DNA from: Microvelia longipes
Taxonomy: Eukaryota; Arthropoda; Insecta; Hemiptera; Veliidae
DNA length: 64,000 nt
Direction: 5' to 3'
NCBI GenBank assembly: GCA_018340805.1
Contig: JACMZG010001908.1
Location: forward strand, 19,332,379-19,396,378
The translations under genes and the position numbers were made by a program. The notes under the pieces were generated by a model that saw nothing but the letters and a program-made list of their open reading frames with translations, ran no database searches and was not told the origin of the DNA. Shown piece by piece: positions 30,962 to 44,202 of the stretch (positions are counted from its first letter, which is position 1; each line of letters starts with the position of its first letter).

Positions 30962-33900
30962 ATGCAAGCAGCAGGCGCAATGTCATGCTCATACATGACA
31001 TTTAAATTAGAAAACATTCATTATAAATTTTGTATTAACCACCATCTGTTTAATGTTTAAAGAGAATATGGTTTTAAATAATACATTTTTTTATTTTTTA
31101 CCACAAATTAAACTTTACTTTCATATTAATTTAAATATTTTAAATTAACTTAAATAATTTTTTTCTATAAAAAATAATGAATTCTTCTGTTCCAACTTTT
31201 AATGCTGAGTTTCAATTTGTTGATTAGTACTATAATTTGTTTTTGTACTTGTCTTTTTGCCACCCCTTCCCCTGTTACAGTGTTTACAATGTCGCATTGG
31301 GTAAATGGTGGCAATTAAACATAACATTTTAAAACGTTTGTTTTAATTTTATGTTTGGTTAATATGATAGTAATATTATATATAAAATTGTGATGTTAAT
31401 ACATTAAATAACACAATTTTATTTTATCATTTATTTATTTATTTTAAGTAAAGTAGTAAATTTGAATGTAAAAAATAAATGAATGAATAAATGTATTTTA
31501 TTATTGATGACTTTTTTTGTACTATTGATTTTTAAATGTTGCATAATAGGGCATTATAATTTTTTCCTTTAACATAATGGTTTTGTAAATATTTTCTTTT
31601 ATAATGTATGAAATTAAGAATAATATAATTTTTATCTGTGCTAGACTAACTCTAGAGGGGAATTAGAGAAATGCTGTAGATATTATAAGATGATTTTATC
31701 TGAGAAATAGCTAAAGTTAGAAATAAAACAATGATATATCAACTAATTTAGGAATCAAAGCTGATATGAGGGTAAATTCTCCAGCCAGAAGTTGTTTTAA
31801 TGGTAATTTTATTTTAATTTTTTACTTCATAAGAATGTTGAAATCTAGAAATTAATTTACAAATTCAGGGATAAAGATAGGCTTCTCATAATGAATATTT
31901 ACAAAAAAAATTGCCTTAAGAACAAAGAAAAACATTGTAAGTAGATGTATTTTCATAATTGGAGATTTAATTTTTTTAAAGATACATTAAGGATGCTTAT
32001 AATCTCTTTATCCTCTAAATTCTTCAGTTTATTCTCAGTGTAAATAACCTTGTATATTTTTCTGGCTAATCATATTTTATATACCACGTTTGGCTTAGCC
32101 TGATTTTTAAATAATGATTTTGTCACTACAATTCATTAATAAAATTATGTTGCCTACAAGTATAAATTATATTTGCCATTATACTAAGCATTTCCTCCTA
32201 ATTATCAATGTTAAAAAAGTGTAAAAAATAAAAATGAATAAATTTATTATAAGAAATTAAAAACAATATTAGTTTGTTATATTTAATGGTAAGTTTAACT
32301 ATATGGTAGTTTTTAATACTAATGTAACTTAATATTTTGTGACAAATATGGAAAATAAATTAATAATATACTTAACTTAACACGTAGTTAAAGTAGATTT
32401 TTAAATATATTTTTTTGACTGAACAGGTAGCCTGAATTTGTTGACAGTTAAATTTTTAAGTATGTAATCGTTAAAAGTGATGGACTTTTAGATTATGCCA
32501 ATAAAAGTATAGTTGAGGGCAAACATTTTTCTGGTTCAGACTTTTATTGTTAATTTGATACTTTGTATGTAAGTAATGAAAGTTTCTAAAATAAAACCAT
32601 TAGGAAATGAAATCTCATCGTCATGTTTCTGAAAATTCATTTTATTTTCATGCTAATTTACTTCAAGTATCAATTTTATAATCCAATATTTTGGTGAATT
32701 CTTTGTTTTATCTTATAAAAATTATGCTGATGTATTATAACACCCTTTACTTTTGAAGTTCCTTTGCATTCCTTGATATAAAAAATACTTGAACAATGGC
32801 TCTGTAGGTTTTTAATAGACTTTTTAAATGCTCAGGAATGGAGAATGCTTGGTTCAGGACAGACCATTGCTTGGAAAATGTATGTAATTGAACAGAATTC
32901 ACTGAATGATTATTATAAAAATGTTAATATAAATTTAAATATTTTAAGTGATGTGCTCTTTATTATGAAAATCCTTAATTCAAATAATTTTTATTTTAGG
33001 TAATATAAATAAACAATTAAAGAAAATTTAAGGAAAAGGATTATGAAAAAGAGCATATTTGCTGTTTTTAAGTCTGTATGAATATTAAATGAACAGTTTT
33101 ACTGTTTACTTTTGTAATTTATGTAATATAATATTATATAAAAAATATGAGTTATTTTTCATTTAATTTATTTGGTATTATCATTAACCTGACTTAGTGA
33201 GTTTTAATATTGCTTAATCCTGGTGTAGATATTTTTTGTAATAGAAAAGAAAGATTATAAGTTAAACTTTACTAACTTCTTGTTCAACTTGAATGTTTAC
33301 TTGAGCTTTTTCCCACTCAAGTAGGGAATCCTACCTACACTCCTACCACTCTCTTGTTTCTGATGTTATATTTCTAACCTAAATTGCATCTTAATAGAAG
33401 AAGTATATAGCTAGAAGATTTGAAGTTGGCTTCCATTTTCAATTTTATATTATAATTGTTTATTTTATAGTTAGATGAAAAATTAACACATGTTAGATAT
33501 TTAGTCAGAAAAAAATTAGCACCACACAAGAAGACAGCCAGAAGTGAGTACTTCTGGCTGTAAGTTTCTGGCACTGTAATTAAGAATGGTTCTTGGTTAG
33601 TTTTTCTTAAAATATTTATTTAGTAGGCCTTTTAACTTTCCCCACCTTTCCTAATAGGATCTCTTGGTCAAAAACTCTGTGTTAAATAATTATTTCAGAT
33701 AGAGACTTGATGGATCCCGTTTTGCTACCTCCTGAAGATTGAAGACAGCGTTCTTTACCTTAGGTGTGTAGGTGTAAGTATAGGGTCTTTTCTGTTTACC
33801 CTGCTCCACAGTTTTTATTGAACCAAGCTGATAAAGTTGATAATGAGAATATTACGATGTATTGCAAGTGTATAGCATTCTACTAGGAGAAGTTAATTAA

Positions 33901-36345
33901 TGCTTTTGGGGTAAGGGAGTATGTGTGCCTATAAGAACAATGAACATTTTTGCAAATTTCGTTATAAGAACAAACGTTCTAAGACTCATTGGTAAAAACA
34001 TTATCCTTTACCCACTTGCCATCATTAATCATCATAGTTATTAAATTATTTAATAACCAATACAGTTAATAATATTAACTGTATTAACCAATAATACTGT
34101 ATTATAATTACTGTATTATAATACTGTATTAACCAATAATAAATAATATATTTATGTATTTATAGTATAGTATTGTGTTTTATTAGTGCTTACCATAGTC
34201 TTTTGTATTATTTTATGTTTATAGTATAGTGTTGGGTAATGTTAGGACCATTACCCTTATTACCATTACCTTATCAAATGAAGAGCTCCATATGATAAAA
34301 ACAGAGAGGACTCTGATTTTTCTTCACAATTTAAGGTATAGGTTTGAAGTAGTACAAATTGGTTTGAATCTCATTTTTTCAAGTCCTGCTTTTGGCCTAA
34401 AGTATTTTTCTCTAGGTGTGTTTCATCTTTATATGTCTAAGCGACCATCCCCAATCACCAATGGTAACTTCTGTAACCATTACTAACCAGCAATTACCAT
34501 TATTGGACACTATAAACAAACCTTCTTTTACATTTATGAGCTTTAGCATGTATTTTCTTGTCTTTTTAAATTTATTTTCGGTTGGTGGCGGTTACATTTG
34601 GTTAATATTTATGGTTATTGGTCATATACAAAAAACAGTACAGAAATTCTTGCTGTAGAGGGGGGGGAATGACCCTTGGCTTTTTGTATCTAATCTACTT
34701 AAGAGCCATGACTTTACTATACAAAGAGACTTATGCTACTGGAAGGGGATACGAGAGCTCTTATCATTGCTTGGTAAGAGCTCCTAGGTAGCATGGTAAC
34801 ATAACTGTACATTAGTGACATTATTTTTTTGAGTTTTCATAATAATTACAAAGTGACATAAATAAAATGAATGTAAAATGAGTTGTGGTTATTATTTATT
34901 GGATATATTCTTTATCTGTGTTTTAAAAGTGACATGACTGAAAAATGCCTGCTGTTTATTGGGTACATTATAGATAGGGGTTGTACATTATACATTGTAC
35001 ATTAGAGTTGTACATTATAGATTAGGATGGGGAATTACTAGTCTCTGTCTAGGGAGACTCTAGTTGGACTAATTTTAATTAGAGTACCTATTTTCACACT
35101 ACCAGTCCCCTTATTACTGTTTTATTCAACCCTAGTCCTCCCTCTAGTAGTATAAGTCTCTTTGTTACTATAAAAGTCTATATGCTTTATTTTCTATAGA
35201 TGTAACACATCATACTCTAAGACAGCTTTCCTATTCTCGTTACCATAAGTCAGAAACATATGGATATTTGTTATATATAAACTTCTACTAAAAGCTCTAA
35301 GCTGAAAGAGTATTTGTAAAACTAATATGATTGTTTTTACAAGTAGTCATTTTAAGTTTAACTCAAACTTAAATTGTGTTCTAGAGTATCACCTTAATAG
35401 AGTAATTATTAAATTCTCTGGTCTGAATAGTGGATTTAAGTGGGACTAAATTACTAAAACATGTTTTTTTAATATTTTAATTAAATTTGTATAGGAAAAC
35501 AACTTTTAACTTACGTCTAATGGTATATTTCATGAATGTAATACTTCACGATTCATAATACTAATACAAAGCAAAGTAATATTAAAAACTAAGTATACTA
35601 GTCTAAATATAACAAAATACGTTAATTGTAAAAATATGAAACAATAATATCGCAGATTTGCTTTAAAGGCTTAATGTAATCCATTTGCCTACTGCATAAA
35701 CTCTGATTTATATTTCCATTGAATGTGTATGATTCTTAACTTCAGGGGACTTCAAGTATTGAAAGACTCAACAACTCACTTGTACTGTAGATAGCATTTT
35801 AGCCAGCTTTGATAAGAGTTATTATATAAACGTTTTATTGGTAGAATGAGAAAGTCGGTGTTTTTATTGGGAATTATTCAGTTCTAGATCAATTAGCTTT
35901 CTAGTGGATGATAAACAAGTTAAAATATACTTTAAACAAAATATAAACATCAGAATATACTTTTTTTGAGAACTTATTTTGCTTTTTTTTCAATGAATAC
36001 ATTTTATAGTTATTAAATATGTGATAAATATATTAAAAAGGTCTGGTCGAGGACAAAAGGATTTGTTGTTGCTGTAAAAATCAGATTCTACCGCAGATTT
36101 GGTTTACATTTCTACATTTTGTGAATGTTTATTTTTATTTTACAAGACCAACATTTTTATGAAGGAATTTTTTTACTTTATTACCTTGAACAAAAATATT
36201 CATTTTAAGAGCAAAACAAGATAGATTTTAAGTTATTTTAGATCTAAGTAAAAATATCTTTAAATTAGAGAAAAAATGTGTAAACAATCAGAGTTAATGT
36301 TGATGGCAATGTGTTGATGACATAGTCTAGTCAACCTCTAGTTTT
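30962..36345. other. Intergenic DNA between convergent genes
   Basis: Very AT-rich. Short local repeats occur at 34062-34150 (ACTGTATTAACCAATAAT units) and 34965-35035 (TTGTACATTATAGATTAGG-like units). No gene, RNA or complete mobile element is recognised. Confidence 0.45.
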
Positions 36346-36509
36346 CTAAACGACCCAACATTTGTATCGTGTAAACACTGCATTTCCTTTAAGTGCTGAA
36401 ACAGAGCCTGCTTTTGCTCCTTCAGAAAACATTTCTAAGTTAACTTTTAATTTTTCATCACTGCTTAGCAATAGAGATCTCTTTTCTTTTAATTCTTCTT
36501 TAAACGCAC
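36346..36509 (-). CDS. CRAL-TRIO gene, last exon and stop
   Basis: The exon codes a charged helix ([20 protein letters not shown]) and a C-terminal segment with [20 protein letters not shown], ending Cys-Trp-Val-Val and TAG. Acceptor TTTTTCTAG fits phase. A possible AATAAA on the minus strand lies at 36177-36182, about 160 bp downstream. Confidence 0.87.
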
Positions 36510-36625
36510 CTAGAAAAATGAAAAACAGGCATTTATTTTTCTTAGTTCAGTAAAGTATATGTAAGTCAGGGAGAAAATTAGATTAGTCCATATATATATA
36601 TATATATAATATATATATATATATA

Positions 36626-36670
<45 letters not shown>

Positions 36671-37133
36671 TGTGTTTGTTATATCACCTTCATTATTATG
36701 ATGAAACAATTGTGTATAGATCGATCGGAAAGAATGAATAATTTACTTGAGTTTGATTTTAATGACTGTTATGATCAATTTTCGAGTTTTAAATCATTAT
36801 CTGTTTAAGTTTAAACAAAGTTTAAGATCCCGCTTGTCCTTGTTATAAGTACTTTATACTTAGGAATGTTAATCGAAATGAACTTGAATTTTTCCTAGTA
36901 TATAACAAGTGTATAACAATACAATGAAGATCAGATCAGATGATATTGATAATATTGTTAAATAGATGATCAAATTGTTAATGATTAGATTATTGATAGT
37001 ATAATTAAAGAGTTCTCACGGTTAAAATCGTACTATTTCATTTAAAAGATTTAAGATTAGTATATATACATAGATATGGCACTCATTGCTCGTGCAGTGT
37101 TTACCCTGGAGGCGGTTCATACCCTGGATATAA

Positions 37134-37219
<86 letters not shown>

Positions 37220-40200
37220 TACTTTTAGACAAGTGTCTAGATATCATACATGTAATGTAAAAATTATATTTCCTTTGTTATCTTCATTTAGTATAACATA
37301 GGTAGGTAAATCATATTATTATTTATTTTTACTTATTGAAATAAGGGTCATTAATTATAAGAAAGTTATATTGATATACTAATAAAAACCTTATTAGTTT
37401 ATCAATAAGATTTATAAGATTATTATATACTATTATAAAATAAGACGCTTTCAAAGTAAAAAATTGCATGTGAGGTTGTGTTTGGGTGCAGGAAGGAGGT
37501 TTTATTATGCTTGACCTCCTGATTCTAAAAATATATATCTTAAACAATTTTATTTTATTTTAATATTTTAAAGTCGTTTAACAATAGTATCTTGCACAAA
37601 AAATTTTACTATGAAGAGTAAGTACATTGAGCAAACCTGATGACGAGACAATATAAATATTTGACCTAAAAATATTTATAAGATTTTCATACTTATCATG
37701 TCATCTATAGGAATTTCCCCACCGTACTCCAGAGGTAACATTTTTCTATTCTCTCCAATCAAATCAAGAGCCTCTTCTAGTGATGTTGTTATCTAAAAGT
37801 ATATTTTAAAATTAATACCAAATTAAAAACATGTCTAGAGATAGTTTGTTTGTCATGTCTGATCAAATAAGAAAAAAATAATAACAAAGTATTGGGGTTA
37901 AAAAAGATAATTCAATTATAAAAATACCTACGAATTATTTAACTTTCATTTATCTTGAAATTTTAGGTCAATATAATATAGTTTGGAAGAGAAATATTTT
38001 TTATCGAGAATTATGAATCAATTTACTATTATTCCACTATATAACTAATATTAGATGATAATTTTTCAAATTGTTATCAGTACCTAGCTTTGAGTGATTT
38101 TTAGTTTAATAATGAGTAGTTGCATAAGTCCTGATTATTGATTTAACCATTTTATTACCATTTATTTTTTGTCCATTTTTAAATAAACCTTAGCGATTAG
38201 TCAATTTGAAAATAAATTTTGGGTATATGGGATGTTAGTTTATTTTATTTACTTTTAACACTCCCTTATATACTGTTTTTAGGTTTTACAAAGCAAAAAT
38301 GAATAACCAAAATGACATCACGGATTAAATAAATTTTTTGCTGCAATGTGGACGAACCTTTTTTGTTACAACCTTCATTTTTTATTAATTTTCTATAAAT
38401 TCTCAGGAAGCATAAATGAACGTTTTTTTATATTTCTTAATTCATTTTATGTGCTATCTTTTAATTTTAAAGAAGAACAATAATTTGTTATTGTAATGAA
38501 TAAGATAAAAAGATATTTAAAATCAAACAAACAATGTGCAAGTAACATATTTCAATGCACTAAATACACATACCTGAACTCTCTTTTTGATTTTTTCTGA
38601 TATAAGACTCATACCCCAGTCTAGAGCAAATTTCAAAGCTGGAAGTACATTAATGCCATAAACTTCTTTGTGTCTCATTGGTATTGTCCTCTGAAAAAAT
38701 CAGAATAGCATATTAATTGTTTAAATTATGAAAATAATAATTTATTACTGAGGTATCTATATTACAGTTAGTAACAGTTATTACTACTTTCACAATAAGT
38801 GGATTAGCTTCATTGCTCTCGTCTTAAAATATATCTCTTAGTAGAGCCACTATCTGGTTGCTCTACAGATCAACAGCTTAACCCAAATATCTATATTATT
38901 GTAAGAATACAATAATATACTGTAATTTGAATTTTTATATGTTTAATGCTGGAACTTACTTAAACAGAAGTTAAATAGAAGTTAAAGAGAACTACTTAAT
39001 CTCCAGTTTGAAGTAGCTGTAGCTTTCCACAGAATTTGGGCAAATTACTAATTTAGAAATTCAGTAAGTAGTTAAAAATAGTTTGAAATTTTGTAAATAT
39101 GCAAAGATACAAAAAAAAAAAAATTAAATTAGAAAAACTGTCAAAAAACCCAAAACTTAAATTTTACCTCTCCATTTTTAACAATACGGACTGCTTCTCT
39201 AGGTGTAAATAATGTTAAATGAGGAAATGAAACTCCAGCTCCATCCGCAAAATGTACAAAACCTCTGATCTGATTCTCTTCGTCTTCCATTAGAGTTTCA
39301 TATATCACACCATGCACACGAAGCATGTCAGCATTGATGAATTTATGTGGATCAAACACACCTGTCAAGAAAGAATATAATTACATTTTAGGACTGTGTC
39401 TGAAAACTCAATAGTGAAGCATTAACCTGGTGCCAAACCAGGTTCAAATCCAGGAGGGAAAAGGCCTTGTTTGAAGTTTCCTAGGTAAACCATGTCAAAC
39501 CTTATCATTTTAATGCAGGGATTGGTATCAACTTTCACAAAAATGACTCCTGCTTCAAACTGTGAGTTATTTGTCTGTCATCTCCAAGTTGAAGTGGGAC
39601 CTGACTTTAGAACTTAGTTAGAACTTTTTGAACCTGACTTTAGTAAGAGATAAAGGAAGGGTTTATGAGTACTTTGTGTCAAATTACTTGCATTTCTGTT
39701 AGGCAGCACTGGATTAATATGAGTGATTGATGAGATTAGTGTGATTGGAGTAAAAATTTTGTTTCATTTTATGCCTAATCTTTAAATAACATTTGAAATG
39801 AAGACTACCACAACTAATAATAGGAAAATATTTTATTTTTAACCTACATCTTAAAATTATTTAATATATTTTGGCTAAAAGATGCTTTGTGCCAAATTAT
39901 GATTTATTGGTATAAACTTACCAGGTCTGTAAATTATCCATCTTCTTCCCAAGCTATCACGACCTGGAGCGACAACAATGTATCTGAAAAAATAAATGAC
40001 TCAATTTATTTTGTGTATGACACGATTAACTTAATTGTGTCATGATATAATGAATTGTGTATTCTCCCACATAGCCAAATCTCAAAATATAATAAAATAT
40101 AAGACTAACATATGTGCCAAAGTTTCATATCATTATCAGCATTAGTTTCATTTTTTTATTTAATACTTTTTTAAAAAAAATCAAAATCAAAATATGTGTA

Positions 40201-43200
40201 TAACTTTACGTAATAAATAAGTACACCAAGTTTCATGATGACAAGCATATCCATGATTTCGGTTGCCATTTTGAGACATTTATTTTTATCATATTATCCC
40301 AAAAATCGAATTAATTCTTTTACTCAAAGGACTTGATTTTTCCATCAAGTATTTTTTGATTTGTTTATGTGTTCACAAGAAAAGTGCATAAACATTTACA
40401 TGTAGCTACAAATGAGCACATAATACGGTACCTATAATACTGATGTGGTGTACGTCAAAAGTACTTTTTTTATTTTTCTAAGAATGTAATTTTTATTTAA
40501 TTGTCATTTTACATTACTAGTTGATCAACAAGTAATTAATTTTAAGTAATTACATTGGCTGAGATCATATTCTTAATATTAACTAATCAAAGAATTTGAG
40601 ATCAAGAAAGATATATTGTAAAGACAAAACTATATTTGTGTAGTAATTATCCTTAGTAATTTTTCCTAAATAAGTTTTCCTACAGAAGCTATTTTTAAAA
40701 AATACCTAAAATATTCAATGTCATTGACAGAGCATATAATGTTTATGCCCTTGCCCTTAGGCGTTCATATCTTTAGTATAAAATTTTATCAAGTTACCCT
40801 AAATCTATAAGTTGAAGTATAGATGGTAATGTATAATCCAAGTTACAGAAAGCAACAGACCATACTTGTCTCAGCAACATGTATCGTTCCATAGCTTCTT
40901 GAGCCATAACTACACTGAATTTTTTGCATCTGAGAAATCTTAAGAAAAAACTTGCATCTAAAACAGAAAAATATGATTGAGGGCATGTTGATCTAAAACG
41001 TCAGTCTTAGTTTTAAGGATAATTGGGAGTATTATTACCTCAAACAAGGTAGTATATATTTTTCATAAAATTCTTTATTTGGGAGAAATAAGATAACATT
41101 GCTCCTTATAATATGGCATATACTTATTGTATATTTGTTCAAATACCATATATTAAATAATAGAAATAAATACTTATAGAAAATTTAAACAACAAAAAAC
41201 GCAACTCTTATGAATGAAATCTGTTTATTTTAATACCATTGCCAAAAACGAATAAATTAAATTTGCCTGAGATGAAGTTAGCGATAAAAAATCCTCTCCT
41301 GTTGGTCCTTTAGATAGGATAAATATGAAATCAATGTAGTATACACTTAAAATCAATAAGAAAAATACAGAGTAAAATGTCTAAATTTGTATTAATGAGG
41401 AAGGGTTTTATTTAATTTTGTTTAATGCATGCTCCACTTTTTGAGGATGCAGATTAAACTTTCATTCTTTAATTGATGCTATATTATATCTCTTGTGTCT
41501 AAGTAACAAATCATCTAGCTCATCTTGACCATTTAAATAATCATAATTCTCTATATCACTAATAATTATAACCTATAGCATCATCTTAATAATCTAGCTC
41601 ATATTCATACTAGTTGTTAATATGTATTAGTATAGACTATTGTTGAGGTGCTAGTGACCTAAGAGAGTTAAGCACCTCAAAATAAATAATAAAAAAATAA
41701 ATATCTTATTTTTATATCCATTTTGTAATTATTTATATACATGACTTTACATAATTGACATAACAGGAATAATTACGCACCAGAAGTTGGCAATCATTTT
41801 TTTAAAATTTACATAACAATTTGACATCCATGTATACTTTAACTAATAAAGCATTACAGTTACCATTGATTTTTAAATCTATTGCCTATTCTGGGGCTAA
41901 TAAATTAGTTTTTAATCTTATTATTATCCTATAAAGTAATAGGAGGGTCTTATAGGGCTCTTTTTATTGTTATAAGGTATTATTAGTGATGAAGGGAGTA
42001 AGTTTTAAAAAACTTTCAATAAAATGCTGCGTTTGTTATCACAGATATTTCAAATGATTAAAATACCTTCCCTGCAAGATATAATTCTTGAATTTTTCTT
42101 TATCCATTCTTTCATTTGTCTAATAGCATTCAGCCTAGTTGCTTCATCTTCTCTTAATTCTTTCTTTGCTAATTCATATGCTTCTTCACTGACACCAGGA
42201 CATAATGGTTTCTAAAAACCATCGAGAGTATAGAGTAATGGATCAAAAAAAGCAATAATAATTTTAAAACAAGCGTTTTTTTGTATTGGAAAAACGCTAA
42301 TAATTATTATTAGTTACACTTTGACTGAAAATTTCCGTTTATAAAAAACATCGAGCTGTGGACATACGTGAAACGATGGGTGACTGCGGGAAACAATGGA
42401 TTATTTTAATCTCTGAGGAAAATCGAAGTGAGCCCGAGGCTTATATTAATAGATGGTTTCCATATTATGCGTATGAGCAAACAAGCCCTAAGTGGTGATA
42501 GGAAGATCGTATCGAAGAATGAAATAGTTCAAAGGTACCCTGTACCCGATTTATTTTTCATTTAGATTAATGCTCCATTATAGTTTGTACAGATTTAAAC
42601 TTCAGAACAGATTTAACATAAAGTCACGTTTAAATAATACGCCAATCAAACAGACAAGATGACGACATCAATCTCCTTTCATCACGATACCTTGGAAAAA
42701 CTAAAAAATCTACTCCCTAATATTTGTAGATTTTTAGCTTAAAAAAAACTGTAATAATAGGTTTAGATTACGTATCAAATTGTATTTCATAAAAGTATGT
42801 ATGGTCCTTAAATTAATTTAATGTAACAATAACCCTTCAAGAACAAGAGCAAAAAAATTGTATAAGTATATGTACATATTCAAAAAAATCTGGCGCGAAG
42901 GTCCGCAAATTTTCTTTGAAAATCCAGAAAAATACATAAGTTAGTTATATTATATTTTTTTTTTAAGTTTCCCTACTTAAAACCAATAGAGTTTAGAGTA
43001 TAATAACGTAATCCGTTAAACTCATATTGACAAGAATAAAAATAGATTATAAACATAACTTCAGTAAGTGCAGGAATTTCTTCAATAATATCAACACCAA
43101 CAACGTCTTTCCACTAAATTTAAACTTATTTGCAGAGTCGGCTTTTCGGCAATAATGCCTCTACAGTGCCGTGGAGGGATGTTAGTCTTTCAATTCATGG

Positions 43201-44170
43201 AATTCTGACATGAATTATTGCCGAAAGCCGGCTCTGCAAATAAAGTTTAAATTTAGTGGAAAGACGTTGTTGGTGTTGATATTATTTAGATTATAAACAG
43301 TTGATTAAACAGCCCTAAAAATATTATATTTTTTAAAAAAGAAACAAGATGACGACGACATTTTATAAGAAAGTAATATTTTTTACTTTTATAGACTCTT
43401 TAAGTAATTTTTAACTAGTTAGCCTAGATTGTAGTTACAAAATATTCTTGATCGTTTTTTCGAAATATGTGCAATAAAATGCACTTTATGTGGTAAAGTA
43501 CTGGATATAAAAGTGAACTTATCAGACCTGTATTTGTCAAGTCAAGACAAATTTAATATAAATGTATTTGAAGAATGCAATATGTGGTGAGATGTGGCAA
43601 TTTCAAGTCCTGTGGACGCGATCCTTGTACTACACAGGTACTTGTTTAAACACATATATCTTTATTTGTTCTTTTTTTTAAATTTCATCTTATTTCTCTA
43701 TTCGTAAAAAATTATTTGATTTATTTCTTTAAATATAAATATACTATGGAAATTCGTTTTTAGTGAATGCAAGCCCATAACAAACAGCTTCAAGCAGTAC
43801 AGCTTTTTGCTGTCAATCATGAAAAGAGGCTTCCCTAACTATATCTGAATATTGTGTTGGGTTCATCAAACGTTATTGAACTTTTAATAAAGAAGTTTAA
43901 TGCATTGCATACATTTTACTTTAAGAATAAAAAAAAATTGTTTTTCTATTTGAAAAACAATACTACTGCGCCACAGGTGTGGTTTAAGCCTCTTTGCTTT
44001 CACATCAAAAAGTTCAAAACATTATTAAAACGCTTTATTTCAAATAATTTATGTTTCGAATTTTTTAAGATTGAAGAACGCCATTTTTATATATATACAT
44101 ACATACATAATACATACATACATACATACATACCATACATATATTTATATAATATATATATATATTATAT

Positions 44171-44202
<32 letters not shown>

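Noticed and set aside
39441..39451. A true tRNA gene at the perfect box B
   Set aside because: No cloverleaf or paired acceptor stem can be drawn around it; it fits a SINE head better.
40863..40868. Splice donor GTATGG after LLRQ in the CRAL-TRIO gene
   Set aside because: Using it breaks phase with the next exon and loses the conserved NLD...LIDLG region; the exon continues to 40798.
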